NCBI GenBank assembly: GCA_023389535.1 | Contig: JAEWEH010000466.1 | Location: 1-7,329 of the forward strand | From: Pseudomonadota bacterium | Lineage (GTDB): Bacteria > Pseudomonadota > Gammaproteobacteria > Burkholderiales > Burkholderiaceae_B | DNA length: 7,329 nt | Direction of reading: 5' to 3' | Shown: piece after piece, positions 1 through 5,610 of the stretch | How positions within the stretch are numbered: the stretch's first letter is position 1 | Layout of the letters: each line of letters begins with the position of its first letter | The notes under the pieces: model-generated | What the model was told of the DNA's origin: nothing | The model's database searches: none | What the model saw: the letters and a program-made list of their open reading frames with translations, nothing else | Position numbers and translations under genes: made by a program

Positions 1-162
1 GTGCAGGGTGGGCTTGGGCAGACCCAGTTCATCGACCAGGCTCTGCAAGGAAAAATACTGATTCTTCTGGGCGATCACCTCCAGCAAAGCGAAAAGACGC
101 ATCGTAGGGGTATTGCCGTCGATTTTCTGCTCGTCGAGGATAATAGGGTTAGCCGTAGTCAT
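1..162 (-). CDS. IclR-family transcriptional regulator, N-terminal part (runs off the left edge)
   Basis: Reading leftwards from an ATG at 162-160 gives 54 codons with no stop, beginning MTTANPIILDEQKIDG and continuing into a helix-turn-helix region (TMRLFALLEVIAQ at about residues 20-32, FSLQSLVDELGLPKPTLH at 37-54). This is the usual start of an IclR winged-helix DNA-binding domain: helix 1 with a leucine-rich core, then a helix-turn-helix whose recognition helix begins at PKPTLH. The ligand-binding domain lies outside the window. IclR proteins are dimeric or tetrameric regulators that bind palindromes near their own promoter and sense small metabolites; the effector cannot be told here. 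No good Shine-Dalgarno precedes the ATG. An internal ATG at 102-100 would remove the N-terminal tail but keep the helix-turn-helix. The gene diverges from thiO, so it may regulate itself, thiO, or genes further left. Family assignment is fairly sure; target genes are inference. Confidence 0.82.
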   Translation of the reverse strand, partial: MTTANPIILDEQKIDGNTPTMRLFALLEVIAQKNQYFSLQSLVDELGLPKPTLH

Positions 163-190
163 ATCAGTGATATTTTAAAAATAGGAATAA

Positions 191-219
191 ATTGTACCGT
201 TTTTTAGAAAAAAAGTTGA
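191..219 (-). promoter_or_regulatory. Candidate sigma-70 promoter of the IclR-family gene
   Basis: On the minus strand a good -10 hexamer TACAAT lies at 196-191. A weak -35 (TCAACT, 219-214, three of six consensus positions) precedes it at 17 bp. Transcription would start near 184, leaving a leader of about 22 bases before the ATG at 162. The -10 is convincing and the -35 is poor, as in promoters that need an activator or rely on upstream A/T tracts (a T6-AG-A7 run spans 200-214). Confidence 0.35.
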
Positions 220-231
220 CTAATTTATATT
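203..231 (+). promoter_or_regulatory. Candidate sigma-70 promoter of thiOSG
   Basis: TTTAGA (203-208, four of six -35 positions) and TATATT (226-231, five of six -10 positions) are 17 bp apart in an AT-rich stretch, giving a start near 238 and a leader of about 70 bases. A better -35 match, TTGACT at 216-221, has no -10 at a workable distance. If the call is right, the palindrome at 247-270 lies just downstream of the start site. Confidence 0.35.
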
Positions 232-246
232 TAAGATCGAAACTTT

Positions 247-270
247 GATTCAATTTCCGAAAATGGAATC
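247..270. promoter_or_regulatory. 24-bp interrupted palindrome in the thiO leader, candidate operator
   Basis: GATTCAATTT at 247-256 and AAATGGAATC at 261-270 are inverted repeats matching at nine of ten positions around a CCGA centre. The site lies between the divergent IclR-family gene and thiO, 37 bases before the thiO ATG. Dimeric regulators such as IclR proteins bind palindromes of this size, so it is the obvious operator candidate. In RNA it could also form a hairpin in the thiO leader. Function is inferred from symmetry and position only. Confidence 0.45.
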
Positions 271-307
271 GCCCTCGCGACACACCCTCACTTCCTCAGG
301 CATACAT

Positions 308-1381
308 ATGAATATTGGCATTGCCGGAGCAGGATTGCTCGGGCGCCTGCTTACTTATCTACTGACCCAGGCGGGCCATCGGGTCAGCGTTTTCGACCCC
401 GCACCGGGTCCCCAGGCCCGCGGCGCGGCCGGCTGGACGGCAGCCGGCATGCTCAGCCCCACAGCGGAACTCGAATGCGCCGACATGAATGTATTCAACT
501 ATGGGCTGCGATCATTGCAACGCTGGGGCGAAATCATTCCCGAACTGCCAGGCCAGGTTTCCCTGTCTCGCGCAGGCAGCCTGCTGTTGGCCCATCGCCA
601 CGATACCGGCGCGGCGCGCCGCATCATCAGCCTGCTGGAGCAGAAAGCTCCCGCAGGCCACACGCCACAAGCCATTTCGCCGGTTCAGCTGGCGGAACTC
701 GAGCCTGACATACATGGGCCTTCGCAGTCATGGCTGCTGCCCCACGAAGGACAGCTGAATACCATTGAAGCCATGCAAGGCCTGCATGCGGGGGCCGCTT
801 CCGCGGACTGGCATTGGAGCAGCGCCATCACTGCCGTCGAGCCAGGCGTGTTGCACACGGCGGATCGCAGCTTCGCCTTTGATCATGTGTTCGATGTACG
901 GGGGCTGGGTGCGCGGCGCGAACCGGGTGCCGGGCACAGCAACGACATTTCATGCACGAATGTTCGCGGTGTGCGCGGCGAGATCTTCTGGCTGCATGCC
1001 CCCGGCGTGCGCCTGCACCGCCCGGCCCGTTTGATGCATCCGCGCCACCGTGTCTATGTGGTGCCACGCAAGGGCGACATCATCGTGGTGGGCGCGTCTG
1101 AAATTGAAAGCGAGGACCGCTCGCCCGTGTCCTTGCGCAGCACGGTAGAATTATTAGCTGCGGCCCATAGCATCATGCCGGCGCTCGCTGAGGCCCGGGT
1201 CGTGCATAGCGAAACCAACCTGCGTCCGGCCCTGGTCGACAACTTGCCGCGCATCGAGCATGAACCCGGCCTGACCCGCATCAATGGCTTATTCCGCCAT
1301 GGCTGGCTGATCGCGCCGGCGCTGGCCGACGATGCACTGGCGCACGTTTTTTCAACTACACAATACACCGAGCATACGTAA
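308..1381 (+). CDS. thiO: ThiO, FAD-dependent glycine oxidase of thiazole synthesis
   Basis: A 357-residue flavoprotein of the D-amino-acid oxidase / ThiO family. ThiO oxidises glycine with O2 to iminoglycine and H2O2; the imine feeds ThiG in the cytoplasm. The N-terminus has the dinucleotide-binding motif GAGLLG (7-12) followed by an acidic residue ending strand 2 (D30), then the family block GWTAAGMLSP (42-51). The C-terminal half has VRGVRGE (219-225), YVVPRKG (250-256), VVGASE (260-265), NLRPALVDNLPRI (304-316) and GLFRHGWLIAP (328-338). By motif, R306 and R330 probably match the substrate-carboxylate arginines of the Bacillus subtilis enzyme; this is inferred, not aligned. I chose the ATG at 308 because AGG lies seven bases upstream and the flavin fold begins at once; an in-frame TTG at 245 would add 21 unlike residues and cross the palindrome. 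Length fits the family (about 350-370). First gene of a three-gene operon, one base before thiS. Specificity for glycine rests on the thiSG context. Confidence 0.9.
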   Translation: MNIGIAGAGLLGRLLTYLLTQAGHRVSVFDPAPGPQARGAAGWTAAGMLSPTAELECADMNVFNYGLRSLQRWGEIIPELPGQVSLSRAGSLLLAHRHDTGAARRIISLLEQKAPAGHTPQAISPVQLAELEPDIHGPSQSWLLPHEGQLNTIEAMQGLHAGAASADWHWSSAITAVEPGVLHTADRSFAFDHVFDVRGLGARREPGAGHSNDISCTNVRGVRGEIFWLHAPGVRLHRPARLMHPRHRVYVVPRKGDIIVVGASEIESEDRSPVSLRSTVELLAAAHSIMPALAEARVVHSETNLRPALVDNLPRIEHEPGLTRINGLFRHGWLIAPALADDALAHVFSTTQYTEHT

Positions 1382-1382
1382 A

Positions 1383-1601
1383 GTGAGTACTATCCGCATA
1401 ACCGTCAATGGCCAGGAGCACAGCATCGCCCCGTCATCGACTCTAGAGGCGCTGCTGCACAGTCTGGGTAAAGATGCCCGGCCGGATGCGCCCATTGCCA
1501 CCGCGGTCAATGGCCGCCATGTGGCCAAGCAGTCGCGCGCTGCCTTCGTGCTGAGCGACAGCGACGAAGTGACCACCTTCGAACCGATCAGCGGGGGCTA
1601 A
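1383..1601 (+). CDS. thiS: ThiS, sulfur-carrier protein
   Basis: A 72-residue ubiquitin-like (beta-grasp) protein. Its C-terminal glycine is adenylated by ThiF and turned into a thiocarboxylate that gives sulfur to ThiG. Visible marks are the first strand IRITVNG (4-10), a STLEALL helix (19-25), a central AVNGRHV turn (41-47), [12 protein letters not shown] at the end and the obligatory Gly-Gly C-terminus directly before TAA. The start is taken as GTG at 1383, one base after the thiO stop. An ATG at 1332 in the same frame would add 17 residues, overlap thiO by 50 bases and precede the normal first strand. No clear ribosome-binding site precedes the GTG, so translation probably depends on ribosomes ending thiO. 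Length is slightly above the usual 64-70. No thiF is nearby, so activation must use a gene elsewhere. Confidence 0.92.
   Translation: MSTIRITVNGQEHSIAPSSTLEALLHSLGKDARPDAPIATAVNGRHVAKQSRAAFVLSDSDEVTTFEPISGG
1593..1597 (+). promoter_or_regulatory. G-rich ribosome-binding site of thiG inside the thiS Gly-Gly codons
   Basis: The only Shine-Dalgarno-like tract before thiG is GGGGG, five bases upstream of the ATG at 1603. It lies inside the final GGG GGC codons of thiS, so the functional Gly-Gly end of ThiS and the thiG ribosome-binding site share bases. Pairing to the anti-Shine-Dalgarno is imperfect. Confidence 0.45.
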
Positions 1602-1602
1602 A

Positions 1603-2397
1603 ATGAGCTGGACCATCGCTGACACTGAATTGTCCAGCCGTTTCTTTCTGGGCACCGCGGGCTATCCCTCGCCGCTGGTATTGGAACAAGCCATACAGGC
1701 TTCGGGCGCGCAAGTGGTCACCGTAGCCCTTAAGCGGCAGATGGCCGTGGCGGGCAGCGACACCAGCCCCAACGGGCAGCCCTCTTTCTTTCAACTGATC
1801 CGGCAGAGCGGTGCGCACTTGTTGCCGAATACCGCGGGTTGCCACACAGCCGCTGAAGCGATTTCGCTGGCGCATATGGCGCGTGAGGTCTTCGACACGC
1901 ATTGGATCAAGCTGGAGGTCATCGGCGACCAGTACACGCTGCAGCCGGATCCCTTCGAGCTGGTCCGGGCAGCGGAAACGTTGGTGAAGGATGGGTTCGA
2001 GGTCTTTCCTTATTGCACGGACGACCTGGTGACGTGCCAACGGCTGCTGGATGTGGGCTGCCGGATTCTGATGCCTTGGGGCGCGCCGATCGGGTCTGGT
2101 CAGGGGCTGATCAATCCGTATGCCTTGCGCACGCTGCGGGAGCGCCTTACGGATGTACCCTTGATCGTCGATGCCGGCATAGGTTCGCCGATGGATGCGG
2201 CGCAGGCGATGGAGCTTGGCTTTGATGCGGTGCTGTTGAATTCGGCGGTGTCGAATGCGCATGATCCGGTGCTGATGGCGGAAGCCTTCAAGCTGGCGAT
2301 CGAGGCGGGCCGCAAGGGGTGGCAGGCGGGGATCATGGAAGAGCAGGACATGGCTGTGGCGACGACGCCGGTTACGGGACGGCCTTTTGTGCTGTAG
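1603..2397 (+). CDS. thiG: ThiG, thiazole synthase
   Basis: A 264-residue (beta/alpha)8-barrel enzyme joining 1-deoxy-D-xylulose 5-phosphate, dehydroglycine from ThiO and sulfur from ThiS thiocarboxylate into thiazole phosphate carboxylate. Family blocks in order: [13 protein letters not shown] (12-24), VTVALKRQ (39-46), [14 protein letters not shown] (73-86), WIKLEVIGD (101-109), VFPYCTDD (134-141), [13 protein letters not shown] (156-168), [11 protein letters not shown] (189-199) and [14 protein letters not shown] (210-223). K103 in WIKLEVI is the expected Schiff-base lysine to the sugar phosphate, and the GSG and GIG loops are the phosphate-binding sites. Length is normal for the family (about 250-270). 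ATG lies one base after the thiS stop, so the two are almost surely co-translated, fitting the ThiG-ThiS complex. It is the last gene of the visible operon; no thiE or thiD follows, and no clear intrinsic terminator is seen right after the stop. Confidence 0.96.
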   Translation: MSWTIADTELSSRFFLGTAGYPSPLVLEQAIQASGAQVVTVALKRQMAVAGSDTSPNGQPSFFQLIRQSGAHLLPNTAGCHTAAEAISLAHMAREVFDTHWIKLEVIGDQYTLQPDPFELVRAAETLVKDGFEVFPYCTDDLVTCQRLLDVGCRILMPWGAPIGSGQGLINPYALRTLRERLTDVPLIVDAGIGSPMDAAQAMELGFDAVLLNSAVSNAHDPVLMAEAFKLAIEAGRKGWQAGIMEEQDMAVATTPVTGRPFVL

Positions 2398-2465
2398 GGA
2401 TCAAGGCGTTCTTAAGATGCGTGCTGGGTGATGTAGTGCTGCTGGCTCCATTTACCCGAACCAAT

Positions 2466-2619
2466 TCTGGTGGCGTCGCCTCCTTCTATTCTATTGACCC
2501 GCGCCGGGTCTCGTGGCGTTGCCTGCTTCTATTGACGCGTGCCAGTTAATGTGGCGCTACCCGCTTCTATTGACGCGTGCCAGTTAATCTGGCGCTTCCC
2601 GTTTCTATTGACGCGTGCC
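2466..2619. repeat. Tandem repeat, 38-bp period, about four units
   Basis: The motif TTCTATTGAC starts at 2489, 2527, 2565 and 2603, exactly 38 bases apart each time. Units 2 and 3 match at 35 of 38 positions; unit 1 matches unit 2 at about 28 of 38; unit 4 keeps only its first 17 bases before the sequence turns into the GC-rich block. A degenerate unit precedes the array: bases 2466-2490 resemble 2509-2533 with three differences, offset 43 rather than 38 because TTCTA is duplicated at 2484-2493. Because 38 is not a multiple of three, successive units fall in different frames, which argues against a protein repeat. Each unit carries a short inverted repeat, clearest in unit 3 (GCCAG at 2579-2583 and CTGGC at 2589-2593 around TTAAT). 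Confidence 0.9.
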
Positions 2620-2653
2620 GGGTGGCGGGGGCCGGCCTTGCTCCTCGTGCTTG

Positions 2654-2676
2654 GTTCGGCGCCCTGCGCGCCGAAC
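2654..2676. repeat. Perfect 9-bp inverted repeat (hairpin)
   Basis: GTTCGGCGC at 2654-2662 and GCGCCGAAC at 2668-2676 pair perfectly around CCTGC. No T-tract follows on either strand, so it is not an intrinsic terminator. It is nested inside the outer 2619-2635 / 2752-2768 pair. Confidence 0.85.
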
Positions 2677-2866
2677 ATCGCGTCGCCTTGTTCGTCCGCC
2701 CGTTCGGGCTTCCTTCACAAGCGGCTCGCTCAGCCCCGAAAGTCGCTGCGTCCGGCGCCCGCCACCCGTCCCGCTGCGTGGTTTTGTGTTTGGGGCGCCG
2801 ATGGGACTGGTTGGGTGCTTGGCCTGCTTCTGCAGTGTTGCTTGCTGCTTGAAGAACTCTTGCGCC

Positions 2867-2903
2867 GTCCCGGGCTCGCGCGCCTGCCACGCGGGCCCGG
2901 GAC
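2867..2903. repeat. 14-bp stem hairpin
   Basis: GTCCCGGGCTCGCG at 2867-2880 pairs with CGCGGGCCCGGGAC at 2890-2903. There are 13 Watson-Crick pairs and one T-G pair, around a nine-base loop. It is one of the most stable predicted stems in the window. It lacks a T-tract on either strand, so it does not look like a terminator. Confidence 0.85.
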
Positions 2904-2963
2904 ATTCGGGTTGGTCAGGCGGTGGGGCGCTGGTAAAACGGCTGGATTCACCCTCCTCCAAAG

Positions 2964-2995
2964 AAAAAAAACGAGGCATAGTGCCTCGCTTTTTT
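2964..2995 (-). terminator. Intrinsic terminator after typA, probably bidirectional
   Basis: CGAGGCA (2972-2978) and TGCCTCG (2982-2988) form a 7-bp stem with a three-base loop. On the minus strand it starts nine bases after the typA stop and is followed directly by eight T residues (2971-2964), a textbook intrinsic terminator for the infB-rbfA-truB-typA operon. On the plus strand the same stem is followed by C and six T residues (2990-2995), so it could also stop transcripts coming from thiG through the spacer. Confidence 0.9.
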
Positions 2996-2996
2996 A

Positions 2997-4817
2997 TCAG
3001 CTTGCCTCTCGCGACATGCGGCGGCGTTCGTGCTCTTGCAGGTAGCGCTTGCGCAGGCGGATGGATTTGGGCGTGACTTCGACCAGTTCATCGTCGTTGA
3101 TGAATTCCACTGCGTATTCCAGCGTAAGCTGGATGGGCGGGACCAGGTCGATATGCTCGTCCTTGCCAGAGGCGCGTACGTTGGTCAGCTTCTTTTCCTT
3201 GATGGGGTTCACCACCAGGTCATTTTCGCGACTGTGGATGCCGATGATCATGCCTTCGTACAACGGATCCTGCGGCGACACGAACATGCGCCCGCGATCT
3301 TGCAGTTTCCATAAGGCATAAGCCACCGCCGCACCATCGTCCTGGCTGATCAGCACGCCGTTGCGCCGATCGCCCACGCCACCTTCCCGCATCGGGGCGT
3401 AGTCGTCGAAAATGTGGCTCATCAAGCCGGTGCCGCGTGTCAGCGTCATGAACTCGCTTTGGAAGCCGATCAGTCCGCGCGCGGGGATGCGGTATTCCAG
3501 GCGGGTACGGCCGCGACCGTCGGCCTGCATGTCCTGCAGATCTCCCTTGCGCCGGCCGAGTTCTTCCATGACGCCGCCCTGATGGCCGTCCTCGACGTCC
3601 ACCGTCAGCAGCTCGTAGGGCTCCATGCGCACGCCGTTTTCTTCCTTCAAGACCACGCGCGGCCGCGACACAGCCAGCTCGTAGCCTTCGCGGCGCATGT
3701 TTTCCAGCAAGATGGTCAGGTGCAGCTCGCCGCGTCCGCTAACTTCAAACACTGTGTCGTCGTCGGTGTCATGCACACGCAGCGCCACATTGGATTTCAA
3801 TTCGCGGTCTAGGCGATCACGCAATTGGCGGCTGGTGACGAACTTGCCTTCCCGGCCCGCCAGGGGCGAGGTGTTGACCATGAAATTCATGGTCAGGGTC
3901 GGTTCGTCGATACGCAGCATGGGCAGGGCTTCCTGCTTGGCCGGGTCTGTCAGCGTGCAGCCTATGCCTACTTCCTCGATGCCGTTGATCAGCACGATAT
4001 CGCCTGCCTGGGCCTCGTCGACCAGCACACGCTCCAGACCCTGGAACTTCAGCACCTGATTGACGCGATTCTTGATGGGCTGGCCTTCCGGCCCGAACTT
4101 CACCACCACGTCCTGCCCGGGGCGCAGGCGGCCGCGATTGATGCGGCCCACGCCTATCTTGCCCACATAGCTGCTGTAGTCCAGCGAAATGATCTGCATC
4201 TGGAACGGTCCATCCGCGTCATCTTCGCGCTGCGGCACATACTTCAGTATGGCTTCGAACAGCGGCCGCATGTCGCCTTCCCTGACGTCTTCGGTCAGGC
4301 CGGCATAGCCCGCCAATCCCGACGCGTAGATCACCGGGAAGTCCAATTGCTCTTCCGTGGCGCCCAGTTTGTCGAACAGGTCGAAGGTGGCATTGATGAC
4401 GAAATCCGGGCGTGCGCCCTGGCGGTCTATCTTGTTGACCAGCACGATGGGCTTCAGGCCCAGCGCCAATGCCTTGCGGGTCACGAAGCGGGTCTGGGGC
4501 ATGGGCCCTTCGACCGCATCGACCAGCAGCACGACGCCGTCGACCATGGACAGCACGCGCTCGACTTCGCCGCCGAAGTCCGCGTGCCCCGGGGTGTCGA
4601 TGATGTTGATGTGCGTGCCCTCGTACTGGACGGCACAGTTCTTGGCCAGGATGGTGATACCGCGCTCTTTCTCGATATCGCCTGAATCCATGACCCGTTC
4701 GGAAATCTGCTGGTTGTCGCGGAAAGTACCCGACTGGCGCAGCAACTGGTCCACTAGCGTCGTTTTACCGTGATCGACGTGGGCGATGATCGCCACATTG
4801 CGCAAGGCGCGATTCAT
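2997..4817 (-). CDS. typA: TypA/BipA, ribosome-associated translational GTPase
   Basis: A 606-residue GTPase (E. coli BipA is about 607) related to EF-G and LepA. It binds the 70S ribosome and acts in stress adaptation and large-subunit assembly. G-domain motifs are intact: G1 AHVDHGKTT (12-20), G2 RGIT (52-55), G3 DTPGH (74-78), G4 NKID (128-131), G5 around SGL (166-168). Then come the EF-Tu-like domain II, the two EF-G-like domains (including GRGELHL and RGLIGF) and the TypA-specific C-terminal domain, with [17 protein letters not shown] near the end. The ATG at 4817 is supported by AGGA six bases upstream and by the universal start [18 protein letters not shown]. The ATG overlaps the truB stop as ATGA, so translation is probably coupled to truB. 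It is the last gene of the operon, followed at once by a strong terminator. Confidence 0.98.
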   Translation of the reverse strand: MNRALRNVAIIAHVDHGKTTLVDQLLRQSGTFRDNQQISERVMDSGDIEKERGITILAKNCAVQYEGTHINIIDTPGHADFGGEVERVLSMVDGVVLLVDAVEGPMPQTRFVTRKALALGLKPIVLVNKIDRQGARPDFVINATFDLFDKLGATEEQLDFPVIYASGLAGYAGLTEDVREGDMRPLFEAILKYVPQREDDADGPFQMQIISLDYSSYVGKIGVGRINRGRLRPGQDVVVKFGPEGQPIKNRVNQVLKFQGLERVLVDEAQAGDIVLINGIEEVGIGCTLTDPAKQEALPMLRIDEPTLTMNFMVNTSPLAGREGKFVTSRQLRDRLDRELKSNVALRVHDTDDDTVFEVSGRGELHLTILLENMRREGYELAVSRPRVVLKEENGVRMEPYELLTVDVEDGHQGGVMEELGRRKGDLQDMQADGRGRTRLEYRIPARGLIGFQSEFMTLTRGTGLMSHIFDDYAPMREGGVGDRRNGVLISQDDGAAVAYALWKLQDRGRMFVSPQDPLYEGMIIGIHSRENDLVVNPIKEKKLTNVRASGKDEHIDLVPPIQLTLEYAVEFINDDELVEVTPKSIRLRKRYLQEHERRRMSREAS

Positions 4818-5569
4818 AATTCATCCTTTTGTTTGGGGGTTGCCGGCAGCAGGCCGGCGGGCAAGGCATTCAGGGCAATCAGGGCGGTCTGGGGTTCGGG
4901 CATGGCCTGCAATGCTTCCAGCCCTACTGCGTCTTCCAGGCGGAATGGTCCCACCTCTGTACGCCTCAGCGCCACCAGATGCGCCCCGCAGCCTAGCCGG
5001 CGACCGATATCCTGTGCCAGGGTGCGTATATAAGTACCTTTGCTGCATTGGACTTCGATCGTTGCCCGCATCCCATCCAGTTCCAGCAATTCCAGTTTGT
5101 GCAGGGTGACCTGGCGCGGCGGCCGGTCCAGCTCTATGCCCTGGCGCGCATATTCGTACAAGGGCTTGCCGTCGCGCTTCAGCGCTGAATACATGGGCGG
5201 AATCTGTTCGATCTGCCCGCGAAATTCCGCCAGCGCGGCTTCCAGGTCTGCGTGCTCCACACCCGCAAAGTCGGCTGCGGCCTCGCTGACGATGTGGCCC
5301 GTCAAATCGCCGCTGTCAGTTTCCTGACCGAACTGCAAAGTGGCGACATAGCCTTTATCGGCATTGAGCATGTGGCCGGAAATCTTGGTAGCGCGCCCCA
5401 GGCAGCACACCAGCAAGCCGGTGGCGAAAGGATCCAGCGTGCCAGTATGGCCGGCCTTGCGCGCATCCAGCGCGCGCTTGGCGCGCTGCAGGGCGTGGCT
5501 GCTGGATAAACCTTCCGGTTTGTCCAGCAACAGGACACCATCGAGCATCTGCCCGCGTCGGGAAGCCAT
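4814..5569 (-). CDS. truB: TruB, tRNA pseudouridine-55 synthase
   Basis: A 251-residue enzyme that isomerises U55 of the T-loop in elongator tRNAs to pseudouridine and also acts as a tRNA chaperone. The opening [23 protein letters not shown] (10-32) is typical. [14 protein letters not shown] (40-53) holds the expected catalytic aspartate D46. Further blocks are [11 protein letters not shown] (71-81), the [19 protein letters not shown] motif (124-142) and [15 protein letters not shown] (175-189). The C-terminus after about residue 215 is short, without an extra PUA-like extension. ATG at 5569 is the only sensible start: an upstream out-of-frame ATG at 5585 stops within four codons, and no strong Shine-Dalgarno is visible. 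It lies 31 bases after rbfA, a gap holding a terminator-like hairpin, and ends in a four-base overlap with typA. Confidence 0.97.
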   Translation of the reverse strand: MASRRGQMLDGVLLLDKPEGLSSSHALQRAKRALDARKAGHTGTLDPFATGLLVCCLGRATKISGHMLNADKGYVATLQFGQETDSGDLTGHIVSEAAADFAGVEHADLEAALAEFRGQIEQIPPMYSALKRDGKPLYEYARQGIELDRPPRQVTLHKLELLELDGMRATIEVQCSKGTYIRTLAQDIGRRLGCGAHLVALRRTEVGPFRLEDAVGLEALQAMPEPQTALIALNALPAGLLPATPKQKDEL

Positions 5570-5586
5570 CGTTTTAAGAGTCCATG

Positions 5587-5610
5587 AAAAAACGACAGCC
5601 TCAGGGCTGT
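5587..5610 (-). terminator. Terminator-like hairpin across the rbfA stop codon
   Basis: On the minus strand ACAGCC (5610-5605) and GGCTGT (5600-5595) form a 6-bp stem with loop CTGA, followed by CG and six T residues (5592-5587). The rbfA stop codon TGA lies in the loop. The shape is that of a weak intrinsic terminator or attenuator between rbfA and truB. The short stem and the translated 5' half suggest partial rather than full termination. Confidence 0.4.

Larger units (their letters stand above)
2619..2903. repeat. GC-rich block of nested inverted repeats, possible structured extragenic element or RNA
   Basis: A 285-base stretch bounded and filled by inverted repeats. The outer pair is CGGGTGGCGGGGGCCGG (2619-2635) against 2752-2768, matching at 16 of 17 positions over a 116-base loop. 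Inside are a perfect 9-bp hairpin (2654-2676) and GCCCG-TT-CGGGC (2698-2709). To the right is a 14-bp stem (2867-2903). The left edge joins the fourth unit of the 38-bp tandem array without a break, so array and block may be one element. No known RNA family or insertion sequence was recognised. The repeated pairing makes a structured RNA, or a palindromic repeat of the REP/BIME kind, more likely than a gene. It may simply be decayed DNA. Confidence 0.55.
2398..2996. other. Gene-free spacer between the convergent thiG and typA genes
   Basis: About 600 bases with no credible protein gene. From left to right it holds: about 55 bases with nothing recognised; a 38-bp-period tandem repeat with a degenerate leading unit (2460-2619); a GC-rich block with nested inverted repeats (2619-2903); about 60 plain bases; and an intrinsic terminator (2964-2995). 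Open frames on both strands cross this area, but they run through the repeats out of frame with the period, start inside the terminator, or run into typA antisense. Confidence 0.75.

Noticed and set aside
1..207. 68-residue plus-strand open frame at the left edge
   Set aside because: Opposite strand of the IclR-family helix-turn-helix, which is the convincing reading.
216..221. TTGACT as the thiO -35 box
   Set aside because: No -10-like hexamer at 15-19 bp; TAAGAT at 232-237 is only 10 bp away.
245..307. TTG start at 245 adding 21 residues to ThiO
   Set aside because: The extra residues do not belong to the flavoprotein fold and cover the palindrome; the ATG at 308 has an AGG at good spacing.
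1588..2262. 224-residue minus-strand open frame
   Set aside because: Antisense shadow of thiG; Arg- and His-rich without any domain.
2489..2640. CRISPR array
   Set aside because: The repeat unit is contiguous and similar along its whole length; there are no unique spacers and no cas genes.
2454..2911. 7-bp terminal inverted repeat (ACCCGAA at 2454-2460, TTCGGGT at 2905-2911) framing the whole repeat region as a MITE
   Set aside because: Seven bases over this distance can arise by chance, no target-site duplication was found beside the ends, and TTCGGG also occurs at 2703-2708.
2605..2979. 124-residue minus-strand open frame rich in Arg, Gly and Pro
   Set aside because: Its ATG lies in the loop region of the typA terminator and it ends in the tandem array. 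Composition is what GC-rich DNA gives by chance. It could be called as a hypothetical protein, but nothing supports expression.
2539..3045. 168-residue plus-strand open frame through the repeats
   Set aside because: It crosses 38-bp units in different frames, has no family resemblance or ribosome-binding site, runs through the terminator and ends antisense inside typA.
3825..4685. 286-residue plus-strand open frame
   Set aside because: Antisense shadow of typA, which has complete GTPase motifs; high-GC codon use leaves the opposite frame open.
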